Positions 23,263 to 34,791 of a stretch of 64,000 nt of DNA are shown piece by piece; position 1 is the stretch's first letter, and every line of letters starts with the position of its first letter. A program made the translations under genes and the position numbers. This DNA comes from Cardiocondyla obscurior (lineage: Eukaryota; Arthropoda; Insecta; Hymenoptera; Formicidae), in assembly GCF_019399895.1 (NCBI RefSeq), contig NC_091884.1, positions 3,270,400 through 3,334,399 of the forward strand, in the 5' to 3' direction. The notes under the pieces were generated by a model that did no database searches, had not been told where the DNA came from, and was given only the letters and a program-made list of their open reading frames with translations.

Positions 23263-26201
23263 TTGATTGCCCGAAACGTTCGAAAGCAGCCCCGAGCAGT
23301 AGCAACACAGGGCTCGCGGACTTTTTTGTCCGAACCGCTCGGAAGTAGCTACGAGCCGAAAACAACACGAAACTCGCGTACTTTGCCGATCGGACCGCGC
23401 GGAAGTAACTTCGAGCCGAAAGCAACACGAGGCTCGCGAACTTTGACGCTTGGATCGCGCGGAAGTAACTCCGAGCCGAAAGCAACACGAGGCTCGCGTA
23501 CTTTGCCGATCGGACTGCGCGGAAGTAACTCCGAGCCGAAAGCAACACGAGGCTCGCGAACTTTGACGCTTGGATCGCGCGGAAGTAACTCCGAGCCGAA
23601 AGCAACACAAGGCTCGCGTACTTTGCCGATCAGACTGCGCGAAAGTAACTCCGAGCCGAAAGCAACACGAGACTCGCGAACTTTGACGCTTGGATCGCGC
23701 GGAAGTAACTCCGAGCCGAAAGCAACACGAGGCTCGCGTACTTTGACGGTCGGACCGCTCGGAAGTAACTACGTGCAGAAAGCAACACAAAACTCGTAAA
23801 CTTAGCCGCTCGTCGGTCGAAATTACGAAGAGCTCAAAAGAGTAACACGAGATTTAAGAACATAGCCGATCGTCAGCAGAGAGCTTAAAAAAACAGCACA
23901 AAACGCGAAAATTTATCTTTTACGAGAAAATAGGTAAGATAGCTCAAAAAAACAATACGGAGAACAAAAAGTTGATTGCCCGAAACGTTCGAAAGCAGCC
24001 CCGAGCAGTAGCAACACAAAGCTCGCGGACTTTCTTGTCCGAACCGCTCGAAAGTAGCTACGAGCCGAAAACAACACAAGGCTCGCGTACTTTGCCGATC
24101 GGACCGCGCGGAAGTAACTCCGAGCCGAAAGCAACACGAGGCTCGCGAACTTTGACGGTCGGACCGCTCAGAAGTAACTACGTGCAGAAAGCAACACAAA
24201 ACTCGTAAACTTAGCCGCTCGTCGGTCGAAATTACGAAGAGCTCAAGAAAGTAACACGAGATTTAAGAACATAGCCGATCGCCAGCAGAGAGCTTAAAAA
24301 ATCAGCACAAAACGCGAAAATTTAACTTTTACGAGAAAATAGGTAAGATAGCTCAAAAAAACAATACGGAGAACAAAAAGTTGATTGCCCGAAACGTTCG
24401 AAAGCAGCCCCGAGCAGTAGCAACACAGGGCTCGCGGACTTTTTTGTCCGAACCGCTCGGAAGTAGCTACGAGCCGAAAACAACACGAGGCTCGCGTACT
24501 TTGCCGATCGGACCGCGCGGAAGTAACTCCGAGCCGAAAGCAACACGAGGCTCGCGAACTTTGACGCTTGGATCGCGCGGAAGTAACTCCGAGCCGAAAG
24601 CAACACGAGGCTCGCGTACTTTGCCGATCGGACCGCGCGGAAGTAACTCCGAGCCGAAAGCAACACGAGGCTCGCGAACTTTGACGCTTGGATCGCGCGG
24701 AAGTAACTCCGAGCCGAAAGCAACACGAGGCTCGCGTACTTTGCCGATCGGACTGCGCGGAAGTAACTCCGAGCCGAAAGCAACACGAGACTCGCGAACT
24801 TTGACGCTTGGATCGCGCGGAAGTAACTCCGAGCCGAAAGCAACACGAGGCTCGCGTACTTTGACGGTCGGACCGCTCGGAAGTAACTACGTGCAGAAAG
24901 CAACACAAAACTCGTAAACTTAGCCGCTCGTCGGTCGAAATTACGAAGAGCTCAAAAAAGTAACACGAGATTTAAGAACATAGCCGATCGTCAGCAGAGA
25001 GCTTAAAAAACAGCACAAAACGCGAAAATTTAACTTTACGAGAAAATAGGTAAGATAGCTCAAAAACAATACGGAGAACAAAAAGTTGATTGCCCGAAAC
25101 GTTCGAAAGCAGCCCCGAGCAGTAGCAACACAGGGCTCGCGGACTTTTTTGTCCGAACCGCTCGGAAGTAGCTACGAGCCGAAAACAACACGAAACTCGC
25201 GTACTTTGCCGATCGGACCGCGCGGAAGTAACTTCGAGCCGAAAGCAACACGAGGCTCGCGAACTTTGACGCTTGGATCGCGCGGAAGTAACTCCGAGCC
25301 GAAAGCAACACGAGGCTCGCGTACTTTGCCGATCGGACTGCGCGGAAGTAACTCCGAGCCGAAAGCAACACGAGGCTCGCGAACTTTGACGCTTGGATCG
25401 CGCGGAAGTAACTCCGAGCCGAAAGCAACACAAGGCTCGCGTACTTTGCCGATCGGACTGCGCGGAAGTAACTCCGAGCCGAAAGCAACACGAGACTCGC
25501 GAACTTTGACGCTTGGATCGCGCGGAAGTAACTCCGAGCCGAAAGCAACACGAGGCTCGCGTACTTTGACGGTCGGACCGCTCGGAAGTAACTACGTGCA
25601 GAAAGCAACACAAAACTCGTAAACTTAGCCGCTCGTCGGTCGAAATTACGAAGAGCTCAAAAGAGTAACACGAGATTTAAGAACATAGCCGATCGTCAGC
25701 AGAGAGCTTAAAAAAACAGCACAAAACGCGAAAATTTAACTTTTACGAGAAAATAGGTAAGATAGCTCAAAAAAACAATACGGAGAACAAAAAGTTGATT
25801 GCCCGAAACGTTCGAAAGCAGCCCCGAGCAGTAGCAACACAAAGCTCGCGGACTTTCTTGTCCGAACCGCTCGAAAGTAGCTACGAGCCGAAAACAACAC
25901 AAGGCTCGCGTACTTTGCCGATCGGACCGCGCGGAAGTAACTCCGAGCCGAAAGCAACACGAGGCTCGCGAACTTTGACGGTCGGACCGCTCGGAAGTAA
26001 CTACGTGCAGAAAGCAACACAAAACTCGTAAACTTAGCCGCTCGTCGGTCGAAATTACGAAGAGCTCAAGAAAGTAACACGAGATTTAAGAACATAGCCG
26101 ATCGCCAGCAGAGAGCTTAAAAAATCAGCACAAAACGCGAAAATTTAACTTTTACGAGAAAATAGGTAAGATAGCTCAAAAAACAATACGGAGAACAAAA
26201 G
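23263..26201 (+). repeat. Third-order repeat copy 2: units 41-45 (7-2-7-7-2)
   Basis: Bodies are 23263-23799, 23972-24208, 24381-24917, 25086-25622 and 25795-26031; period 2,939 bp. The 'gatcagactg' mark recurs at 23,628, and the E3 variant 'aatttatctttt' precedes unit 42 as it precedes unit 37. The linker before unit 44 is 168 bp, with 'taactttacg' for 'taacttttacg'. Confidence 0.9.
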
Positions 26202-29021
26202 TTGATTGCCCGAAACGTTCGAAAGCAGCCCCGAGCAGTAGCAACACAGGGCTCGCGGACTTTTTTGTCCGAACCGCTCGGAAGTAGCTACGAGCCGAAA
26301 ACAACACGAAACTCGCGTACTTTGCCGATCGGACCGCGCGGAAGTAACTTCGAGCCGAAAGCAACACGAGGCTCGCGAACTTTGACGCTTGGATCGCGCG
26401 GAAGTAACTCCGAGCCGAAAGCAACACGAGGCTCGCGTACTTTGCCGATCGGACTGCGCGGAAGTAACTCCGAGCCGAAAGCAACACGAGGCTCGCGAAC
26501 TTTGACGCTTGGATCGCGCGGAAGTAACTCCGAGCCGAAAGCAACACAAGGCTCGCGTACTTTGCCGATCAGACTGCGCGAAAGTAACTCCGAGCCGAAA
26601 GCAACACGAGACTCGCGAACTTTGACGCTTGGATCGCGCGGAAGTAACTCCGAGCCGAAAGCAACACGAGGCTCGCGTACTTTGACGGTCGGACCGCTCG
26701 GAAGTAACTACGTGCAGAAAGCAACACAAAACTCGTAAACTTAGCCGCTCGTCGGTCGAAATTACGAAGAGCTCAAAAGAGTAACACGAGATTTAAGAAC
26801 ATAGCCGATCGTCAGCAGAGAGCTTAAAAAAACAGCACAAAACGCGAAAATTTAACTTTTACGAGAAAATAGGTAAGATAGCTCAAAAAAACAATACGGA
26901 GAACAAAAAGTTGATTGCCCGAAACGTTCGAAAGCAGCCCCGAGCAGTAGCAACACAAAGCTCGCGGACTTTCTTGTCCGAACCGCTCGAAAGTAGCTAC
27001 GAGCCGAAAACAACACAAGGCTCGCGTACTTTGCCGATCGGACCGCGCGGAAGTAACTCCGAGCCGAAAGCAACACGAGGCTCGCGAACTTTGACGGTCG
27101 GACCGCTCAGAAGTAACTACGTGCAGAAAGCAACACAAAACTCGTAAACTTAGCCGCTCGTCGGTCGAAATTACGAAGAGCTCAAGAAAGTAACACGAGA
27201 TTTAAGAACATAGCCGATCGCCAGCAGAGAGCTTAAAAAAACAGCACAAAACGCGAAAATTTAACTTTTACGAAAAATAGGTAAGATAGCTCAAAAAACA
27301 ATACGGAGAACAAAAAGTTGATTGCCCGAAACGTTCGAAAGCAGCCCCGAGCAGTAGCAACACAGGGCTCGCGGACTTTTTTGTCCGAACCGCTCAGAAG
27401 TAGCTACGAGCCGAAAACAACACGAGGCTCGCGTACTTTGCCGATCGGACCGCGCGGAAGTAACTCCGAGCAGAAAGCAACACGAGGCTCGCGAACTTTG
27501 ACGCTTGGATCGCGCGGAAGTAACTCCGAGCCGAAAGAAACACGAGGCTCGCGTACTTTGCCGATCGGACTGCGCGGAAGTAACTCCGAGCCGAAAGCAA
27601 CACGAGGCTCGCGAACTTTGACGTTTGATCGCGCGGAAGTAACCCGAGCCGAAAGCAACACGAGGCTCGCGTACTTTGACGGTCGGACCGCTCGAAAGTA
27701 ACTACGTGCAGAAAGCAACACAAAACTCGTAAACTTAGCCGCTCGTCGGTCGAAATTACGAAGAGCTCAAGAAAGTAACACGAGATTTAAGAACATAGCC
27801 GATCGCCAGCAGAGGGCTCGAAAAAACAGCACAAAACGCGAAAATTTAACTTTTACGAGAAAATAGCTAAGATAGCTCAAAAAAACAATACGGAGAACAA
27901 AAGTTGATTGCCCGAAACGTTCGAAAGCAGCCCCGAGCAGTAGCAACACAGGGCTCGCGGACTTTTTTGTCCGAACCGCTCGGAAGTAGCTACGAGCCGA
28001 AAACAACACGAAACTCGCGTACTTTGCCGATCGGACCGCGCGGAAGTAACTTCGAGCCGAAAGCAACACGAGGCTCGCGAACTTTGACGCTTGGATCGCG
28101 CGGAAGTAACTCCGAGCCGAAAGCAACACGAGGCTCGCGTACTTTGCCGATCGGACTGCGCGGAAGTAACTCCGAGCCGAAAGCAACACGAGGCTCGCGA
28201 ACTTTGACGCTTGGATCGCGCGGAAGTAACTCCGAGCCGAAAGCAACACAAGGCTCGCGTACTTTGCCGATCGGACTGCGCGGAAGTAACTCCGAGCCGA
28301 AAGCAACACGAGACTCGCGAACTTTGACGCTTGGATCGCGCGGAAGTAACTCCGAGCCGAAAGCAACACGAGGCTCGCGTACTTTGACGGTCGGACCGCT
28401 CGGAAGTAACTACGTGCAGAAAGCAACACAAAACTCGTAAACTTAGCCGCTCGTCGGTCGAAATTACGAAGAGCTCAAAAGAGTAACACGAGATTTAAGA
28501 ACATAGCCGATCGTCAGCAGAGAGCTTAAAAAAACAGCACAAAACGCGAAAATTTATCTTTTACGAGAAAATAGGTAAGATAGCTCAAAAAAACAATACG
28601 GAGAACAAAAAGTTGATTGCCCGAAACGTTCGAAAGCAGCCCCGAGCAGTAGCAACACAAAGCTCGCGGACTTTCTTGTCCGAACCGCTCGAAAGTAGCT
28701 ACGAGCCGAAAACAACACAAGGCTCGCGTACTTTGCCGATCGGACCGCGCGGAAGTAACTCCGAGCCGAAAGCAACACGAGGCTCGCGAACTTTGACGGT
28801 CGGACCGCTCGGAAGTAACTACGTGCAGAAAGCAACACAAAACTCGTAAACTTAGCCGCTCGTCGGTCGAAATTACGAAGAGCTCAAGAAAGTAACACGA
28901 GATTTAAGAACATAGCCGATCGCCAGCAGAGAGCTTAAAAAATCAGCACAAAACGCGAAAATTTAACTTTTACGAGAAAATAGGTAAGATAGCTCAAAAA
29001 AACAATACGGAGAACAAAAAG
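26202..29021 (+). repeat. Third-order repeat copy 3: units 46-50 (7-2-5-7-2)
   Basis: Bodies are 26202-26738, 26911-27147, 27318-27732, 27904-28440 and 28613-28849; period 2,820 bp, shorter by two monomers because the third unit has 5 instead of 7. That unit (48) is of the unit 15/30 kind ('gagcagaaagc', 'aaagaaacacgagg') and has two 1-bp deletions near 27,625 and 27,643. The 'gatcagactg' mark is at 26,567. Confidence 0.9.
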
Positions 29022-31846
29022 TTGATTGCCCGAAACGTTCGAAAGCAGCCCCGAGCAGTAGCAACACAGGGCTCGCGGACTTTTTTGTCCGAACCGCTCG
29101 GAAGTAGCTACGAGCCGAAAACAACACGAGGCTCGCGTACTTTGCCGATCGGACCGCGCGGAAGTAACTTCGAGCCGAAAGCAACACGAGGCTCGCGAAC
29201 TTTGACGCTTGGATCGCGCGGAAGTAACTCCGAGCCGAAAGCAACACGAGGCTCGCGTACTTTGCCGATCGGACTGCGCGGAAGTAACTCCGAGCCGAAA
29301 GCAACACGAGGCTCGCGAACTTTGACGCTTGGATCGCGCGGAAGTAACTCCGAGCCGAAAGCAACACAAGGCTCGCGTACTTTGCCGATCAGACTGCGCG
29401 AAAGTAACTCCGAGCCGAAAGCAACACGAGACTCGCGAACTTTGACGCTTGGATCGCGCGGAAGTAACTCCGAGCCGAAAGCAACACGAGGCTCGCGTAC
29501 TTTGACGGTCGGACCGCTCGGAAGTAACTACGTGCAGAAAGCAACACAAAACTCGTAAACTTAGCCGCTCGTCGGTCGAAATTACGAAGAGCTCAAAAGA
29601 GTAACACGAGATTTAAGAACATAGCCGATCGTCAGCAGAGAGCTTAAAAAAACAGCACAAAACGCGAAAATTTAACTTTTACGAGAAAATAGGTAAGATA
29701 GCTCAAAAAAACAATACGGAGAACAAAAAGTTGATTGCCCGAAACGTTCGAAAGCAGCCCCGAGCAGTAGCAACACAAAGCTCGCGGACTTTCTTGTCCG
29801 AACCGCTCGAAAGTAGCTACGAGCCGAAAACAACACAAGGCTCGCGTACTTTGCCGATCGGACCGCGCGGAAGTAACTCCGAGCCGAAAGCAACACGAGG
29901 CTCGCGAACTTTGACGGTCGGACCGCTCGGAAGTAACTACGTGCAGAAAGCAACACAAAACTCGTAAACTTAGCCGCTCGTCGGTCGAAATTACGAAGAG
30001 CTCAAGAAAGTAACACGAGATTTAAGAACATAGCCGATCGCCAGCAGAGAGCTTAAAAAAACAGCACAAAACGCGAAAATTTAACTTTTACGAAAAAATA
30101 GGTAAGATAGCTCAAAAAAACAATACGGAGAACAAAAAGTTGATTGCCCGAAACGTTCGAAAGCAGCCCCGAGCAGTAGCAACACAGGGCTCGCGGACTT
30201 TCTTGTCCGAACCGCTCAGAAGTAGCTACGAGCCGAAAACAACACGAGGCTCGCGTACTTTGCCGATCGGACCGCGCGGAAGTAACTCCGAGCAGAAAGC
30301 AACACGAGGCTCGCGAACTTTGACGCTTGGATCGCGCGGAAGTAACTCCGAGCCGAAAACAACACGAGGCTCGCGTACTTTGCCGATCGGACAGCGCGGA
30401 AGTAACTCCGAGCCGAAAGCAACACGAGGCTCGCGAACTTTGACGTTTGGATCGCGCGGAAGTAACTCCGAGCCGAAAGCAACACGAGGCTCGCGTACTT
30501 TGACGGTCGGACCGCTCGAAAGTAACTACGTGCAGAAAGCAACACAAAACTCGTAAACTTAGCCGCTCGTCGGTCGAAATTACGAAGAGCTCAAGAAAGT
30601 AACACGAGATTTAAGAACATAGCCGATCGCCAGCAGAGAGCTTAAAAAAACAGCACAAAACGCGAAAATTTAACTTTTACGAGAAAATAGGTAAGATAGC
30701 TCAAAAAAACAATACGGAGAACAAAAAGTTGATTGCCCGAAACGTTCGAAAGCAGCCCCGAGCAGTAGCAACACAGGGCTCGCGGACTTTTTTGTCCGAA
30801 CCGCTCGGAAGTAGCTACGAGCCGAAAACAACACGAAACTCGCGTACTTTGCCGATCGGACCGCGCGGAAGTAACTTCGAGCCGAAAGCAACACGAGGCT
30901 CGCGAACTTTGACGCTTGGATCGCGCGGAAGTAACTCCGAGCCGAAAGCAACACGAGGCTCGCGTACTTTGCCGATCGGACTGCGCGGAAGTAACTCCGA
31001 GCCGAAAGCAACACGAGGCTCGCGAACTTTGACGCTTGGATCGCGCGGAAGTAACTCCGAGCCGAAAGCAACACAAGGCTCGCGTACTTTGCCGATCAGA
31101 CTGCGCGAAAGTAACTCCGAGCCGAAAGCAACACGAGACTCGCGAACTTTGACGCTTGGATCGCGCGGAAGTAACTCCGAGCCGAAAGCAACACGAGGCT
31201 CGCGTACTTTGACGGTCGGACCGCTCGGAAGTAACTACGTGCAGAAAGCAACACAAAACTCGTAAACTTAGCCGCTCGTCGGTCGAAATTACGAAGAGCT
31301 CAAAAGAGTAACACGAGATTTAAGAACATAGCCGATCGTCAGCAGAGAGCTTAAAAAAACAGCACAAAACGCGAAAATTTATCTTTTACGAGAAAATAGG
31401 TAAGATAGCTCAAAAAAACAATACGGAGAACAAAAAGTTGATTGCCCGAAACGTTCGAAAGCAGCCCCGAGCAGTAGCAACACAAAGCTCGCGGACTTTC
31501 TTGTCCGAACCGCTCGAAAGTAGCTACGAGCCGAAAACAACACAAGGCTCGCGTACTTTGCCGATCGGACCGCGCGGAAGTAACTCCGAGCCGAAAGCAA
31601 CACGAGGCTCGCGAACTTTGACGGTCGGACCGCTCGGAAGTAACTACGTGCAGAAAGCAACACAAAACTCGTAAACTTAGCCGCTCGTCGGTCGAAATTA
31701 CGAAGAGCTCAAGAAAGTAACACGAGATTTAAGAACATAGCCGATCGCCAGCAGAGAGCTTAAAAAATCAGCACAAAACGCGAAAATTTAACTTTTACGA
31801 GAAAATAGGTAAGATAGCTCAAAAAAACAATACGGAGAACAAAAAG
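29022..31846 (+). repeat. Third-order repeat copy 4: units 51-55 (7-2-5-7-2)
   Basis: Bodies are 29022-29558, 29731-29967, 30140-30556, 30729-31265 and 31438-31674; period 2,825 bp. Here both 7-monomer units carry the 'gatcagactg' mark (29,387 and 31,093), whereas copies 1-3 have it only in the first. Unit 51 has 'cacgaggctcgcg' where its homologues have 'cacgaaactcgcg', so it is mosaic. Confidence 0.88.
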
Positions 31847-32732
31847 TTGATTGCCCGAAACGTTCGAAAGCAGCCCCGAGCAGTAGCAACACAGGGCTCG
31901 CGGACTTTCTTGTCCGAACCGCTCGGAAGTAGCTACGAGCCGAAAACAACACGAGGCTCGCGTACTTTGCCGATCGGACCGCGCGGAAGTAACTCCGAGC
32001 CGAAAGCAACACGAGGCTCGCGAACTTTGACGCTTGGATCGCGCGGAAGTAACTCCGAGCCGAAAGAAACACGAGGCTCGCGTACTTTGCCGATCGGACA
32101 GCGCGGAAGTAACTCCGAGCCGAAAGCAACACGAGGCTCGCGAACTTTGACGTTTGGATCGCGCGGAAGTAACTCCGAGCCGAAAGCAACACGAGGCTCG
32201 CGTACTTTGCCGATCAGACTGCGCGAAAGTAACTCCGAGTTGAAAGCAACACGAGACTCGCGAACTTTGACGCTTGGATCGCGCGGAAGTAACTCCGAGC
32301 CGAAAGCAACACGAGGCTCGCGTACTTTGCCGATCGGACCGCGCGGAAGTAACTCCGAGCCGAAAGCAACACGAGGCTCGCGTACTTTGCCGATCGGACC
32401 GCGCGGAAGTAACTCCGAGCCGAAAGCAACACGAGGCTCGCGTACTTTGCCGATCGGACCGCGCGGAAGTAACTCCGAGCCGAAAGCAACACGAGGCTCG
32501 CGTACTTTGACGGTCGGACCGCTCGGAAGTAACTACGTGCAGAAAGCAACACAAAACTCGTAAACTTAGCCGCTCGTCGGCCGAAATTACGAAGAGCTCA
32601 AGAAAATAACACGAGATTTAAGAACATAGCCGATCGCCAGCAGAGAGCTGAAAACAGCACAAAACGCGAAAATTTAACTTTTACGAGAAAATAGCTAAGA
32701 TAGCTTAAAAACACAATACGGAGAACAAAAAG
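31847..32732 (+). repeat. Unit 56, chimeric 10-monomer unit spanning the domain switch
   Basis: The body is 31847-32563 and the following linker 32564-32732. It opens as a unit 35-like run ('aaagaaacacgagg', 'gatcggacagcg'), passes to the 'gatcagactg' monomer of the 7-monomer units at 32,212 with a private 'gagttgaaag', has its last type B monomer near 32,260-32,290, and then carries three plain type A monomers before T. The linker before it is left-type; the linker after it has every right-type base ('cggccgaaa', 'aaataacacgag', 'agctaagatagctt'). The switch therefore lies inside this unit. Confidence 0.88.
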
Positions 32733-33629
32733 TTGATTGCCCGAAACGTTCGGAAGCAGCCCCGAGCAGTAGCAACACAGGGCTCGCGGACTTTGTTGTC
32801 CGAACCGCTCGAAAGTAGCTACGAGCCGAAAGCAACACGAGGCTCGCGTACTTTGCCGATCGGACCGCGCGGAAGTAACTCCGAGCCGAAAGCAACACGA
32901 GGCTCGCGTACTTTGCCGATCGGACCGCGCGGAAGTAACTCCGAGCCGAAAGCAACACGAGGCTCGCGTACTTTGTCGATCGGACCGCGCGGAAGTAACT
33001 CCGAGCCGAAAGCAACACGAGGCACGCGTACTTTGCCGCTAGGACCGCGCGGAAGTAACTCCGAGCCGAAAGCAACACGAGGCTCGCGTACTTTGCCGAT
33101 CGGACCGCGCGGAAGTAACTCCGAGCCGAAAGCAACACGAGGCTCGCGTACTTTGCCGCTAGGACCGCGCGGAAGTAACTCCGAGCCGAAAGCAACACGA
33201 GGCTCGCGTACTTTGACGGTCGGACCGCGCGGAAGTAACTCCGAGCCGAAAGCAACACGAGGCTCGCGTACTTTGCCGCTAGGACCGCGCGGAAGTAACT
33301 CCGAGCCGAAAGCAACACGAGGCTCGCGTACTTTGCCGATCGGACCGCGCGGAAGTAACCCCGAGCCGAAAGCAACACGAGGCTCGCGTACTTTGCCGAT
33401 CGGACCGCGCGGAAGTAACTCCGAGCCGAAAGCAACACGAGGCTCGCGTACTTTGCCGATCGGACCGCGCGGAAGTAACTCCGAGCCGAAAGCAACACGA
33501 GGCTCGCGTACTTTGTCGCTAGGACCGCGCGGAAGTAACCCCGAGCCGAAAGCAACACGAGGCTCGCGTACTTTGACGGTCGGACCGCTCGGAAGTAACT
33601 ACGTGCAGAAAGCAACACAAAACTCGTAA
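32733..33629 (+). repeat. Unit 57 (13 monomers), first right-domain unit
   Basis: It already has the complete right-domain end signature, a 'gtcgctagg' monomer followed by T. Private variants are 'gaggcacgcg' near 33,020, 'ttgtcgatcgg' near 32,975 and 'taaccccgag' near 33,357 and 33,537. Both flanking linkers are 169 bp. Confidence 0.9.
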
Positions 33630-33798
33630 ACTTAGCCGCTCGTCGGCCGAAATTACGAAGAGCTCAAGAAAATAACACGAGATTTAAGAACATAGCCGAT
33701 CGCCAGCAGAGAGCTTGAAAAAACAGCACAAAACGCGAAAATTTAACTTTTACGAGAAAATAGCTAAGATAGCTTAAAAACAATACGGAGAACAAAAG

Positions 33799-34622
33799 TT
33801 GATTGCCCGAAACGTCCGGAAGCAGCCCCGAGCAGTAGCAACACAGGGCTCGCGGACTTTGTTGTCCGAACCGCTCGAAAGTAGCTACGAGCCGAAAGCA
33901 ACACGAGGCTCGCGTACTTTGCCGATCGGACCGCGCGGAAGTAACTCCGAGCCGAAAGCAACACGAGGCTCGCGTACTTTGCCGATCGAACCGCGCGGAA
34001 GTAACTCCGAGCCGAAAGCAACACGAGGCTCGCGTACTTTGTCGCTAGGACCGCGCGGAAGTAACCGAGCCGAAAGCAACACGAGGCTCGCGTACTTTGA
34101 CGGTCGGACCGCTCGGAAGTAACTACGTGCAGAAAGCAACACAAAACTCGTAAACTTAGCCGCTCGTCGGCCGAAATTACGAAGAGCTCAAGAAAATAAC
34201 ACGAGATTTAAGAACATAGCCGATCGCCAGCAGAGAGCTCGAAAAAACAGCACAAAACGCGAAAATTTAACTTTTACGAGAAAATAGCTAAGATAGCTTA
34301 AAAAAACAATACGGAGAACAAAAAGTTGATTGCCCGAAACGTTCGGAAGCAGCCCCGAGCAGTAGCAACACAGGGCTCGCGGACTTTGTTGTCCGAACCG
34401 CTCGAAAGTAGCTACGAGCCGAAAGCAACACGAGGCTCGCGTACTTTGCCGATCGGACCGCGCGGAAGTAACTCCGAGCCGAAAGCAACACGAGGCTCGC
34501 GTACTTTGTCGCTAGGACCGCGCGGAAGTAACTCCGAGCCGAAAGCAACACGAGGCTCGCGTACTTTGACGGTCGGACCGCTCGGAAGTAACTACGTGCA
34601 GAAAGCAACACAAAACTCGTAA
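33799..34622 (+). repeat. Units 58-59, first 4+3 monomer pair
   Basis: Bodies are 33799-34153 (4 monomers, 2 bp short at 'gtaaccgagcc' near 34,064) and 34326-34622 (3 monomers). The second monomer of unit 58 has 'gatcgaacc'. This short pair recurs in the same order at 38.8, 43.3, 55.5 and 60.0 kb. Confidence 0.9.
34154..34325 (+). repeat. Right-type linker (exemplar, 172 bp)
   Basis: It has the same layout as the left-type linker with a linked set of substitutions: 'cggccgaaa' for 'cggtcgaaa', 'aaataacacg' for 'aagtaacacg', 'agctaagatagctt' for 'aggtaagatagctc', and 'gagctcgaaa' or 'gagcttgaaa' for 'gagcttaaa'. The changes occur together in all 28 linkers from 32,564 on. Confidence 0.9.
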
Positions 34623-34791
34623 ACTTAGCCGCTCGTCGGCCGAAATTACGAAGAGCTCAAGAAAATAACACGAGATTTAAGAACATAGCCGATCGCCAGC
34701 AGAGAGCTCGAAAAAACAGCACAAAACGCGAAAATTTAACTTTTACGAGAAAATAGCTAAGATAGCTTAAAAACAATACGGAGAACAAAAA

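Larger units (their letters stand above)
1..32290 (+). repeat. Left domain: short units with A/B dimers
   Basis: This covers unit 1 (partial) to most of unit 56. Type A monomers ('gtactttgcc', 'gatcgg') and type B monomers ('gaactttgac', 'gcttggatcg') often alternate, giving a 120-bp dimer inside the 60-bp ladder. Linker-diagnostic bases are 'cgtcggtcgaaa' (or 'cgtcggtcaaaa'), 'agtaacacgag' and usually 'aggtaagatagctc'; E5 usually has 'actttcttgtcc' or 'actttttttgtcc'. Units 2-56 hold about 273 near-canonical monomers, five per unit on average. Seventeen units have 2 monomers and seventeen have 7. The last type B monomer of the window is near 32,260-32,290. Confidence 0.93.
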
